32,307 nucleotides of DNA from Desulfobacteraceae bacterium (lineage in GTDB: Bacteria > Desulfobacterota > Desulfobacteria > Desulfobacterales > Desulfosalsimonadaceae). This document shows positions 1-6,817 of this stretch, in pieces. The stretch spans positions 1 through 32,307 of the forward strand of contig JAIPES010000024.1 of NCBI GenBank assembly GCA_021737045.1, in the 5' to 3' direction. The notes under the pieces were generated by a model. That model was not told the DNA's origin and did no database searches. It worked only from the letters and a program-made list of their open reading frames with translations. Position numbers and translations under genes: made by a program. Positions within the stretch are counted from its first letter, which is position 1. Each line of letters begins with the position of its first letter.

Positions 1-689
1 CAGAGAAACAAACGGGCAATCCCGTTTCAAAACATGTTTTTTTTGTAATTCTTTCGGCAGCGGTGCTGGCCGGGAGCATGATTTTTTTTGCACAAGACTG
101 GAAAGACGAGCTTCCCACGATCCTGTTTATCGTCCTTGTGATTGCCGTGCTGATTGTTTTCGTGTCCAAAAAGACCCATCCCCTGGGCTGGAAAAAAATA
201 TTGAACAAAAATGAGTTCAATACCATCAAATCCTTTGAAAATGCGGTTACCCGCAAACTTTCCGAGCTCGATGATGCCTATTTTATTTTCAGCAATTTCT
301 CTTTTGAGCTGTTTAACGTGGACCACCTGGTTGTCTCAAAAAACGGGATTTTTGTTTTGGGCAGGATCCATCACACAGAAAAACTCCAGGTTGTCAGCAA
401 CGCGCTTTTTGCCGGGGAAAACAGTCTGGAGGCCCTGACAGACAGGACATGGCGGCTTTGTCATCTGATCAATATCATCATCCGAAAGGGTTTTAAGGGC
501 CTTGAAATAATGCCTGTTCCCATACTCGTTGTGCCGGATGTCCATGCCGGTGCCATGACGGAATTCAACGGGATTGCCATCACCACCATCGAAGACCTCA
601 ACGATACCATTGGCCGTGAGCTGGCTTTTCCCATCGACCGGGAACATGCCGAGGGCTTTGCTTTTTATATGAAAAAAATGTACATGTAA
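1..689 (+). CDS. NERD-like membrane-anchored protein (5' end outside window)
   Basis: The reading frame is open back to the window edge (first complete codon at base 3), and a possible GTG at 63 lies inside what looks like a first hydrophobic segment. The true start is therefore probably upstream and the gene is partial here. Two membrane segments are visible: one around VILSAAVLAGSMIFF and one around LPTILFIVLVIAVLIVF. A soluble domain follows with an ENAVTRKLSELDDAYFIF stretch and an HLVVSKNGIFVLG stretch, which resembles the core of NERD (nuclease-related) domains. The usual acidic/Lys signature (hxhEhK-like) is replaced by GRIHHTEK, so nuclease activity is doubtful. Known: NERD domains are distant relatives of restriction-type nucleases. 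Inferred: an inner-membrane protein with a cytosolic NERD-like domain. It converges with the degV-like gene and has no evident link to the T6SS. Confidence 0.55.
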   Translation, partial: EKQTGNPVSKHVFFVILSAAVLAGSMIFFAQDWKDELPTILFIVLVIAVLIVFVSKKTHPLGWKKILNKNEFNTIKSFENAVTRKLSELDDAYFIFSNFSFELFNVDHLVVSKNGIFVLGRIHHTEKLQVVSNALFAGENSLEALTDRTWRLCHLINIIIRKGFKGLEIMPVPILVVPDVHAGAMTEFNGIAITTIEDLNDTIGRELAFPIDREHAEGFAFYMKKMYM

Positions 690-700
690 GGGCCGCAGCA

Positions 701-750
701 GCCGCAAAACAATGATTTTCGCGGCATCGGGGGATTTGATTTTTCCCCCT
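701..750. terminator. Possible bidirectional terminator between convergent genes
   Basis: Two small inverted repeats lie between the converging NERD-like and DegV genes. GCCGC (701-705) can pair with GCGGC (721-725), enclosing AAAA/TTTT. GGGGGA (729-734) can pair with TCCCCC (744-749), followed by TTT on the plus strand. The T tract is short, so this is a weak call based on structure and position only. Confidence 0.35.
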
Positions 751-765
751 TTGCCCCTTCATTTC

Positions 766-1647
766 TCAGGCGGCTTTTTGGGCGGTTTTCTGCGGCAGCA
801 TGGCGATCGCTATGCTGCCGGGTCCGGTATGCACTGAAATGGTCGCGCCAACCTCGGCCAGCAGAATACTTTCTGCCGGCTTGCCAATGGCCGCGGCAAG
901 CTTTTCCCTGGCAACCATGATTTCCTCGAGGTTGTCTGCATACGCCATCCAGATTTCGCAGTTTTTAAATTTATCATGGTTTTGCTGCGCCAATGACACC
1001 AGATGCGACACAGCGGTTTTTTTGCCCCGGTGCCGCTCGACGGGTTCCAGGCGGGCATCTCTGAGCTGGATGATCGGTTTGATATTCAGCATGTTTCCCA
1101 CAAAGGCCTCAAACGCGTTGACCCGGCCGCCTTTTTTCAACCAGACCAGGTTTTCAACCGTAAACGCCATAAATACATTTTTTTGGTAAGGGGCGAGATG
1201 CTTTTGCAGATCTGCCGCAGACACGCCCTTGTTAAGGAGCGCAACGGCTTTTTTTACCAAAAGGCTCAGACTGATACTGACACTGCCGAGATCCAGGATG
1301 TGAACCCGCTGCGCATCCTTTTTCCCCATGAATTTGCGTGCCGCGCAGGCACTTTTATAATTCCCCGAGATTTCCTTGGACAGGTGGAGGGAGACGACTT
1401 CGTCATGGCGCTGGAGCAGTGAGTCAAAAAGTTTCGTGCATTCATAAGGATAAAACGGGGTGGTGTAGACCTGCTTTTTTTTCTTTAGATTTTTCATCAC
1501 TTCTTTGTTGGTAATGGTTTGCCCGTGCAGGTGGTCTTTTTTTCCCACGACAATGTGAACAGGCAGAATGTGCAGGCCCAGCTGTTCTGCCATGCCGGGC
1601 GGGAAATCAGCCGTTGAGTCGCAAACAACCGCAAGACTTTTGGACAT
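766..1647 (-). CDS. DegV family fatty-acid-binding protein
   Basis: A 293-aa protein with the full DegV layout. The N-terminus VVCDSTADFP is followed by a TTPF segment in the place of the TSxPS motif, then SGNYKSA (usual SGTYQSA), LKKGGRVN, and a C-terminal HTGPGSIA that corresponds to the conserved HTGPGA. DegV/FakB proteins bind a fatty acid in a buried pocket; in Gram-positives they present it to FakA kinase for phosphorylation. No FakA homologue is in the window, so the partner is unknown. An upstream in-frame ATG at 1677 exists, but the ATG at 1647 is preceded by AGAGGTG at good spacing and begins the conserved MSKSLAVVCDS stretch, so I chose it. It is transcribed from its own promoter (1693-1722), divergent from the cold-shock gene. 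Confidence 0.92.
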   Translation of the reverse strand: MSKSLAVVCDSTADFPPGMAEQLGLHILPVHIVVGKKDHLHGQTITNKEVMKNLKKKKQVYTTPFYPYECTKLFDSLLQRHDEVVSLHLSKEISGNYKSACAARKFMGKKDAQRVHILDLGSVSISLSLLVKKAVALLNKGVSAADLQKHLAPYQKNVFMAFTVENLVWLKKGGRVNAFEAFVGNMLNIKPIIQLRDARLEPVERHRGKKTAVSHLVSLAQQNHDKFKNCEIWMAYADNLEEIMVAREKLAAAIGKPAESILLAEVGATISVHTGPGSIAIAMLPQKTAQKAA

Positions 1648-1692
1648 GATCACCTCTTTTATTTTGAATGTGAGCAAAAGACTTGAAATAAC

Positions 1693-1722
1693 ATCATATA
1701 ACCGATGCCATTATTGTGTCAA
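1693..1722 (-). promoter_or_regulatory. Sigma70-type promoter of the degV-like gene
   Basis: On the minus strand, a perfect TTGACA (-35, bases 1722-1717) is followed after 18 bp by TATGAT (-10, bases 1698-1693); an overlapping TATATG gives a 16-bp spacing. It lies about 45 bp upstream of the chosen start codon of the DegV gene. Confidence 0.7.
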
Positions 1723-1918
1723 CGCGTTATTTTATGCAAAAATCCGTATGCAAAACCCTTTGATTCCGTAAGGCAGCCCCGGTGGTTCTCCAAAGCCTGC
1801 ACCAATGCCGAAAATTTGGTCATTGGATTGAATATCGGGGTTATTTGCCTTTTTCTTGTCTGGTGCCAAAAGAAAAAAAGGTTGTTTTTCAGTTTTTGTC
1901 TTGTTACCGTGAAAAATG

Positions 1919-1938
1919 TGGCCTTTAGCAAAGGGCCA
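1919..1938 (+). promoter_or_regulatory. Leader hairpin just upstream of the cold-shock gene RBS
   Basis: TGGCC (1919-1923) pairs with GGCCA (1934-1938), with inner TTT/AAA pairing, about 20 bp upstream of the AAAGGAGG ribosome binding site (from 1957). The gap between the degV-like start and the csp start is 327 bases. It holds the degV promoter, this hairpin and an AT-rich leader; I see no convincing csp -35/-10 pair and no further gene. csp genes often have structured, regulated leaders, so a role in csp expression is possible but only inferred. Confidence 0.35.
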
Positions 1939-1974
1939 AAAATATTGTATGTGATCAAAGGAGGAGACAGCAAC

Positions 1975-2175
1975 ATGGAACAGGGAACAGTAAAATGGTT
2001 TAATGAACAAAAAGGTTTTGGTTTTATCGAAAGAGAAGACGGCCCCGATGTTTTCGTTCATTTTTCCGCTATCAATGCAGATGGTTTTAAAACATTGAAC
2101 GAAGGGGACAAGGTGAGCTTTGAGGTCGAGCAGGGTCAAAAGGGTCCGGCTGCAACGAATGTAACAGTGCAGTAA
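1975..2175 (+). CDS. Cold-shock protein (CspA family)
   Basis: A 66-aa single cold-shock domain of standard family length. It carries both RNA-binding signatures, KGFGFIERE (RNP1) and VFVHFSAI (RNP2), after the typical GTVKWFNEQ start, and ends in PAATNVTVQ. Csp proteins bind single-stranded RNA or DNA and melt secondary structure in the cytoplasm. The ATG at 1975 follows an excellent AAAGGAGGAG ribosome binding site; the frame is open upstream, but the domain starts exactly here. It is monocistronic, with a long leader and a strong terminator right after the stop codon. Confidence 0.96.
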   Translation: MEQGTVKWFNEQKGFGFIEREDGPDVFVHFSAINADGFKTLNEGDKVSFEVEQGQKGPAATNVTVQ

Positions 2176-2190
2176 AAGCCTTAATTCAAT

Positions 2191-2228
2191 AAAAAGGGTG
2201 CTTTCCGGGACGGGGAAGCACCCTTTTT
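2191..2228. terminator. Bidirectional intrinsic terminator
   Basis: AAAAAGGGTGCTT (2191-2203) is perfectly complementary to AAGCACCCTTTTT (2216-2228), with a 12-base loop. It gives a T tract on both strands, so it can end the cold-shock transcript (+) and also transcripts arriving from the ferritin-like gene and the T6SS side (-). Confidence 0.85.
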
Positions 2229-2293
2229 ACCTGCAGTTTTTCTTTTGCGTGTTACAAAAAAGATGTAGCTGCAGCCCCCGCGGCCCCGGATAA

Positions 2294-2512
2294 CTACCAT
2301 ACCTCCGGGTACCCGATATCCACAAACGCCTGTTCCATTTTGAGTTTATGCTCTCTTTTCATATGTTTTTTCTCTTCATGGGTAAACCGGGTAAACAATT
2401 CCTTTAAAAACCTGTCCTGCATCCTGCCGGCAGCGTCCTGATAAAACTTCTGAGAATGGATTTCCCCCTGGATTGCATCTGTCAGGATCTGCTTGTACTG
2501 CATGCGATTCAT
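2294..2512 (-). CDS. Short ferritin-like (half rubrerythrin-type) protein
   Basis: A 72-aa protein with only two predicted helices. One carries GEIHSQKFYQDAA and the other FTHEEKKHM. This is the E...ExxH iron-ligand spacing of the first half of a ferritin-like/rubrerythrin four-helix bundle; the second half and any rubredoxin domain are absent. It could dimerise to build a complete bundle, as small two-helix ferritin-like proteins do. The minus strand reads AGGAGG, then GAA, then two consecutive ATGs (2515 and 2512); 2512 has the better 6-base spacing, while a start at 2515 would add one Met. Likely role: iron binding or oxidative-stress protection; substrate unknown. It lies downstream of the T6SS genes in the same direction, separated by about 135 bp. 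Confidence 0.7.
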   Translation of the reverse strand: MNRMQYKQILTDAIQGEIHSQKFYQDAAGRMQDRFLKELFTRFTHEEKKHMKREHKLKMEQAFVDIGYPEVW

Positions 2513-2648
2513 CATTTCCCTCCTATCGGCTTTATTGGCATATAACCTGTTCTTTTCAGGATATAGGCGCACTTGCACGCCGTGTCAAATAAGCCATCAT
2601 GTTTAGAGGGTGTGCTTCGCAGTGCCGTTTGGATGGCAAGCAGCTTGT

Positions 2649-3431
2649 TTATTCCAGTGTCAGGGTATAGACATCAGGCTCGTCCGCATCAGGGGCAAAC
2701 GGGCCAAACAGCAGAGCACCGGGCTGTCCCTTTATCCGAACGTAGACCGATTCGGTTTCTGATACATGGTTTTGCGCTGCCCAGGCGTTAAACTCCAGGT
2801 CTGCCAGGGCAAGGGTCATGTCGCGCATCGGGTATTCCAGGACGGATTTTTCCGGAATCCGGCCCGCCGGCCCGATACCCATGGCGTCTATGGCGGCTCC
2901 GTTGCCGCCGGCACCCACAATGATGCCCTCCCATGTGCCCGTAGGCGGTCCGGCCTCGATCCAAAGGCCGATTTTGGGCATGACATGGATGTTTAACCGG
3001 TACGGCCTTGAAACGGGCTTAAGGGGAAGGTTGGCTTTGGCGGTGATTTTGGCGCCCAGGGCCGGGTTGTCCGGGGAAAACACCAGGGCGTCGGCAAGAG
3101 GTGTGGGCAGTTTTTCTTTGAGGCTTTCGGGCTTGTCGGTAAGTATCATGACCGGGAGCTGAGCGGCTTTCTGCGCCTGCACGGACAGGGCCAGCAATGA
3201 CAGGTCCCGGAGCACGGAGGGCGTGAAATTGCCGGTGTCGCCCACAATCAGCCAAAGGCCGTTTGTTTTTGCCGCAATTTCAGAAACAGCTCCGGCCCAT
3301 TGCATGTTTTCCGGATCATCCTTCCAGAAATGACCCGATACCCCCAGCCCATATCCGGATACCATCTTGTAGACCGCCTGTGCGGCGGCTTCATCTTTTT
3401 TGATCATGCTGATCCAGACCGATTTGCTCAT
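2649..3431 (-). CDS. Hypothetical protein at the end of the T6SS operon
   Basis: A 260-aa protein that I do not recognise. The N-terminal half has alternating strands and helices: GLWLIVGDTGNF, then LRDLSLLALSVQAQ, then LPVMILTD, suggesting a Rossmann-like alpha/beta fold. The second half is richer in beta and Gly (GIIVGAGGNGAAIDAMG) and the protein ends acidic. There is no signal peptide, membrane segment or catalytic motif I can name. The ATG follows AAGGAGAAATC. It is the last gene of the long minus-strand array and lies after the HATPase gene with an 88-bp gap. Position suggests a T6SS-linked or signalling role, but that is only inference; an effector cannot be excluded. Confidence 0.8.
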   Translation of the reverse strand: MSKSVWISMIKKDEAAAQAVYKMVSGYGLGVSGHFWKDDPENMQWAGAVSEIAAKTNGLWLIVGDTGNFTPSVLRDLSLLALSVQAQKAAQLPVMILTDKPESLKEKLPTPLADALVFSPDNPALGAKITAKANLPLKPVSRPYRLNIHVMPKIGLWIEAGPPTGTWEGIIVGAGGNGAAIDAMGIGPAGRIPEKSVLEYPMRDMTLALADLEFNAWAAQNHVSETESVYVRIKGQPGALLFGPFAPDADEPDVYTLTLE

Positions 3432-3519
3432 GATTTCTCCTTGCTTTTCATAAATGTCCGGAGCGGTTTTGACCGGGTCGATGGTGCCCTGTTACAGGCA
3501 GGTGCGAGCAAACGGGGTA

Positions 3520-3957
3520 TCACCAAACTTTTTTGCAGAACAGCACCACGTTGGCGCCGTTTTCTCGCTGATAATCCAGATGATCGGCCAGTTTCCGTAC
3601 CAGATAGACGCCAAGGCCGCCCACGGGCCGGTCTTCAATGTCCCGGGTCAAATCGGGTTCTTCGGCTGAAAGCGGATCAAAGGGCTTTCCCTTGTCAGAA
3701 ATGCGCATGCAGAAGGTTTGCCGATCGGCCATGCCGCATTGCAGCTCGATGCCGCCGTCTTCGCCGGTATCTGCGTAGGCGTAGTGGACCACATTGACCA
3801 GAAGTTCTTCTGCCACCAGGGTGAGTTTTTGGATCAGGGCCTCTGCGATGCCCAGTTGCCTGGCGCTTTGCTCCATGAACTGGATAAATTCATGGAGGGA
3901 ATCCATGTGTGCCGGCAGTTTCAGCCTGTGGGAAAAAGGGGTGTCATCATCTTTCAA
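3520..3957 (-). CDS. RsbW-like anti-sigma regulatory factor (HATPase serine kinase)
   Basis: A GHKL ATPase of the RsbW/SpoIIAB type, about 145 aa. It has the N box EELLVNVVHYAY, the G1 box DKGKPFDP and the G2 box GGLGVYLVRKLAD, in the right order and at the usual family length. Such proteins phosphorylate a STAS antagonist on serine and bind a target (sigma factor or other) when the antagonist is phosphorylated. The STAS gene lies immediately upstream and overlaps it, the classic antagonist-kinase pairing. There is no ATG before residue 18 of this form; TTG codons at 3978 and 3957 are candidates. I chose 3957 because GAGG precedes it by 6 bases; the start remains uncertain. The gene probably relies on translational coupling to the STAS gene. 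Confidence 0.9.
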   Translation of the reverse strand: MKDDDTPFSHRLKLPAHMDSLHEFIQFMEQSARQLGIAEALIQKLTLVAEELLVNVVHYAYADTGEDGGIELQCGMADRQTFCMRISDKGKPFDPLSAEEPDLTRDIEDRPVGGLGVYLVRKLADHLDYQRENGANVVLFCKKVW

Positions 3958-4276
3958 GTGCAGCCTCAAGTGTGTCAAAAATATTAAAAATACTTTTAAA
4001 TCCCGACATGCTAAACACTTCCTCCACCATTCCGTTCATACTGCACAAGGCCAGCTCGCCGCCGGCGGGTTTGAGCTTTTTGCCCACCACCAGGACGCTT
4101 CGAAGGCCTGCGCTGCTGATATATTCCAGGTTTTCAAAGTCGCCGATCAGGTTGGTTTCGCCTTTTTCGATCCATTTGTCGCATTCTTTTTCAAACACCG
4201 ATGCGGTGCCGGCATCCATGCGGCCCAAGGGCTTGACCACGACGGCATCGTCTTGTTTAAAGCTTTCGCACTCCAT
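3947..4276 (-). CDS. STAS-domain anti-sigma factor antagonist
   Basis: A 109-aa single STAS domain like RsbV/SpoIIAA. The motif YISSAGLRSVL aligns with the phosphorylation loop of SpoIIAA. The probable phospho-acceptor is Ser55 (second Ser of ISSAG); the Asp that usually precedes it is replaced by Ser54. In this family the unphosphorylated form sequesters the HATPase kinase, and a PP2C phosphatase regenerates it. The ATG at 4276 is preceded by CAGGAG at 8-base spacing; the upstream GTG at 4285 overlaps that site and is unlikely. The 3' end overlaps the HATPase gene, so the two are co-expressed. The likely phosphatase partner is the SpoIIE-type gene at the right end of the window. Confidence 0.93.
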   Translation of the reverse strand: MECESFKQDDAVVVKPLGRMDAGTASVFEKECDKWIEKGETNLIGDFENLEYISSAGLRSVLVVGKKLKPAGGELALCSMNGMVEEVFSMSGFKSIFNIFDTLEAALER

Positions 4277-4311
4277 TGAAAACACTCCTGATTGATGATT
4301 ATTTGAGGCCG

Positions 4312-4620
4312 TTACCGGCCTGATTTCTTCTGGGCCTGGATTTGCTCGTGGAGCTTGATCTGGGCTTCCTCCAGTGTTTTTTGCAAAGTCTGGATCAATC
4401 CATAGGCATTGCCCACCGTCATGACGATGCGGTTGGCAATGGTGGCATGCTCGGGCATGGCCCGGTGCTGGTTGCCGAACTCGATGACCACATCCCCGGA
4501 TCCCACAAAAACGTTGAATACATCCCGGTAAACATAATCAAGATCCGGGGCCACGTGGAACTGAATGTCCCGGCTCCCGGAACCGGGATCCGGACTTTCG
4601 TTTTCATCATTTTGGCTCAT
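4312..4620 (-). CDS. DUF3467-like small protein
   Basis: A 102-aa soluble protein. The central stretch with DVVIEFGNQ, then IANRIVMTVGNAYGL and a C-terminal helix LQKTLEEAQIKLHEQI matches my memory of DUF3467 proteins, which are small, widespread and of unknown function. The N-terminus is acidic and Ser/Pro/Gly-rich. The ATG follows AAGGAAG. It lies between the PAAR-like gene and the STAS gene in the same direction, so it is probably part of the same transcript. The family assignment is by motif recall, not by search. Confidence 0.7.
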   Translation of the reverse strand: MSQNDENESPDPGSGSRDIQFHVAPDLDYVYRDVFNVFVGSGDVVIEFGNQHRAMPEHATIANRIVMTVGNAYGLIQTLQKTLEEAQIKLHEQIQAQKKSGR

Positions 4621-4695
4621 GGTGTCTGCTTCCTTGTTGGTTGCGCTTTTCAGTCAAACTTTCGGGTGGATACTCCCTGACATCCGGCCCGGGGG

Positions 4696-5097
4696 TTACA
4701 TCAGGTTAATGACCTTAAACTGTCCGGGCACCAGCGTCATGCCGCCGGGGGCATTGACCTGGTTCTGCAGGGAGTTGTCAAGCATGCGGGTTACCGGCAT
4801 GGCCTGGGTAATGGTCTTGACGCTGCAGCGGACATTGCGCCCCGGGCCCATGATGGTCTGGGACACCAGGCCCATCAGGACCCCGGTGGTATCGCCCATG
4901 CTGGTGGGCATCGTTGTCATGATGTTGTGGGCCGGCAGAAAGGTCAGCAGGTTCCGCATGTTGGTCGTCGGCAGCAGCCCCATGATTTTCATGGTCATGT
5001 TCGGATACGGAATCGGCGTGGGCACCGGCCCGGTCGGTGTTTTGCAGGGATCGGGCATGGCAAAGTCCATTCCCGGCATTGAGCAGTTGGCAAACAT
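4696..5097 (-). CDS. PAAR-like domain protein (DUF4150), putative T6SS spike tip
   Basis: A 133-aa protein consisting almost only of the DUF4150 (PAAR-like) domain: an early MPDPCKTP and a PVPTPIPYPN turn, followed by short Gly/Thr strands. PAAR proteins cap the VgrG trimer as a sharp, often zinc-bound cone. Cys5, Cys18, a His in LPAHN and a later Cys are candidate metal ligands. There is no C-terminal toxin extension, so it looks like a stand-alone tip or a carrier for a separately encoded effector. The ATG follows AAAGGAGG, 11 bases after the DUF3540 stop. It sits in the VgrG-DUF2169-pentapeptide-DUF3540 series, which supports the spike role. Confidence 0.88.
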   Translation of the reverse strand: MFANCSMPGMDFAMPDPCKTPTGPVPTPIPYPNMTMKIMGLLPTTNMRNLLTFLPAHNIMTTMPTSMGDTTGVLMGLVSQTIMGPGRNVRCSVKTITQAMPVTRMLDNSLQNQVNAPGGMTLVPGQFKVINLM

Positions 5098-5108
5098 AAA
5101 CGCCTCCT

Positions 5109-5768
5109 TTAGGCCATATAGATTTTTTCGCCGTCGATTTTGGTTTCCTTTTTGCTGATCATCACCGTATTTCTCGAATCCATGGAATAAAGCCCGCTGG
5201 TGCGCCGGGTCAGCTGGCCGGCCTGGACCTGGTCGTTGTCCTCGGTATGCCGGATATAGCCTTTAAACTTGTCAATCACCTGCCGGGCCATGGTGTTGAT
5301 CAGCCCGCTGATGAGCCGGACGGTTTTGTAGCTTCCATGGACCTCGGTGCCGCTGGCCGTGATCCGGTCATAGGCAATATAGCCCTGATCGCTTTTGTGC
5401 ACGGCATTTTTGGAAAACGCGCTGATGTCTTTGGCAGCCATGTTGATGGCGTTTTTGGAAAACACGTTTACGCTTCCGGAGGCGGATTCCAGGGTGGCAT
5501 CCGAAGGAAAGGTCAACTTCATGGCCTGGCTCCGGGGCCGGTCCATGATGGCCAGGACAAAAAAGATGCCGGTGTCATCCCGGCAGCATAAAACCGTGTC
5601 CTGCACCTCGGGTTCGATGATGCAGGAAAAGGCCTTGCGGGCCCGGACGGTTTTTCCGGAAACGGCAATGGTAAGCCCGTCTTTTCCAACAGCGGTGACC
5701 ACCCCCTGCCGGACAGCGGATGGAGGTTGGTCGGCTATCGGAATGACGTTGGATGTTTGGCTGCTCAT
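5109..5768 (-). CDS. DUF3540 family T6SS-associated protein
   Basis: A 219-aa protein of the DUF3540 family, which usually occurs next to VgrG, DUF2169 and DUF4150 genes. Residues about 15-75 (RQGVVTAVGKDGLTIAVSG ... TVLCCRDDTGIFFVLAI) look like a small beta-barrel of OB type. The rest is a series of short strands (SGSVNVFSKNAINMAAKD, ISAFSKNAVHKS) reminiscent of a tail-spike beta-helix. I infer a VgrG-like accessory spike piece; the biochemical role is not established to my knowledge. The start at 5768 is chosen over 5780 because it overlaps the preceding stop as ATGA and has GGGAGAAAAA just upstream. Confidence 0.85.
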   Translation of the reverse strand: MSSQTSNVIPIADQPPSAVRQGVVTAVGKDGLTIAVSGKTVRARKAFSCIIEPEVQDTVLCCRDDTGIFFVLAIMDRPRSQAMKLTFPSDATLESASGSVNVFSKNAINMAAKDISAFSKNAVHKSDQGYIAYDRITASGTEVHGSYKTVRLISGLINTMARQVIDKFKGYIRHTEDNDQVQAGQLTRRTSGLYSMDSRNTVMISKKETKIDGEKIYMA

Positions 5769-6817
5769 TTTTTCTCCCATTGTTCAGCTTTTAAACGACT
5801 TTGATTGGTTCCCCAGGACAGGGCACGTGTGGAGCCGGACCATTTGGTCTTTTCGTCATCTGCGGCGTGAAAATTGGTTAAATACAAAGCCGCACGGGAA
5901 AAATCCGAGGCCCTGAGCTTTGCATGGGAAAAATCCGCATAGGTCAGGTCCGCGCCCGCAAACGAGGACTGCTCCGCACAGGCGCCTTCGAGCTGCGCCT
6001 GGATCATTTTGGCGTTTGAAAAATCCGAGCCGGATATCATGGTGTATTGCAGCCCGGCCCGGGTCAGGTTCGCCTCCCGGAAACTGGCCCCGGACAGGGA
6101 GGCTTCGTAAAAATTGGCGTATTCCAGGCTGGCACCGTCAAAAAGCGATCCCGTGAGCGCCCCCCGCATAAACCCGCTTTTGTCCAACCGGGTCCGGGCA
6201 AAATTGCAATTGTTCAGGCTTGATTCATGAAACTGGACCTGGGTGAGATCCAGCCCGGAAAAATCGGTTCCGTCAAAATCAGCTCCGTGGAACAAAGACA
6301 AATGAAGGGTAATGCCGGCAAGGTTGTTGTCCTTAAAACCGCAGTCGTGGAAAAAACTTCTTTCCACCCTGGCGCCGGAAAAATCCGCCCCCACCAGCCG
6401 GCATCCGGAAAAAGCCGTTGTGGTCAGTTCCAGCCCGGATAAAACCGCGGCTTCAAGATCGGTATGGGTAAAAAAGCAGGTTTCAAGCCTGGCCCCGGAA
6501 AAATCCGCGCCTTTCATGGACGATTCAACGAACTTGGCCGAATCGGCTGTGATTTCACAAAACCGGGCCTGATCCATCCCGCATTGGGCAAAGTTGATCT
6601 GCCGGATCTCGGCCCGGGAAAACACCGCGTTTTGCATGGAGCAGTTGGCAAAGGTGGCTTCGTTGAGCCCGGCTTGCGAGAAATCACAGTTGTCAAAGCA
6701 CACCTCGCTGAAAATCCCGCCGGAAAGATCCAAACCCCGGCAATCCGTGTTCGAAAAATCCTCCTGGTAAAACACCTCTCCGTTTTTGACCTGTGCGGCC
6801 AGCTCCTCTCCGGTCAT
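5765..6817 (-). CDS. Pentapeptide-repeat protein of the spike cassette
   Basis: A 350-aa protein made almost entirely of pentapeptide repeats, A(D/N)(L/F)xx, from about residue 20 to 335 (for example SGARLETCFFTHTDLEAAV). They predict a right-handed quadrilateral beta-helix (Rfr fold). The C-terminal tail (WSGSTRALSWGTNQSRLK) is not repetitive. There is no signal peptide or membrane segment. Its start overlaps the stop of the DUF2169 fusion gene (TAATG), and its stop overlaps the DUF3540 start (ATGA), so the three are translationally coupled. Known: Rfr-fold proteins form rigid rods and often bind other proteins or mimic DNA. Inferred: scaffold or adaptor in spike or effector loading. Confidence 0.92.
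   Translation of the reverse strand: MTGEELAAQVKNGEVFYQEDFSNTDCRGLDLSGGIFSEVCFDNCDFSQAGLNEATFANCSMQNAVFSRAEIRQINFAQCGMDQARFCEITADSAKFVESSMKGADFSGARLETCFFTHTDLEAAVLSGLELTTTAFSGCRLVGADFSGARVERSFFHDCGFKDNNLAGITLHLSLFHGADFDGTDFSGLDLTQVQFHESSLNNCNFARTRLDKSGFMRGALTGSLFDGASLEYANFYEASLSGASFREANLTRAGLQYTMISGSDFSNAKMIQAQLEGACAEQSSFAGADLTYADFSHAKLRASDFSRAALYLTNFHAADDEKTKWSGSTRALSWGTNQSRLKAEQWEKK

Noticed and set aside
1705-1974. Upstream extension of the cold-shock gene reading frame
   Set aside because: The cold-shock domain begins exactly at the ATG at 1975 behind a strong ribosome binding site; the upstream frame has no features.
2579-2648. Terminator after the last T6SS-array gene
   Set aside because: Only a weak TGCC/GGCA pairing is visible and no T tract; not supported.
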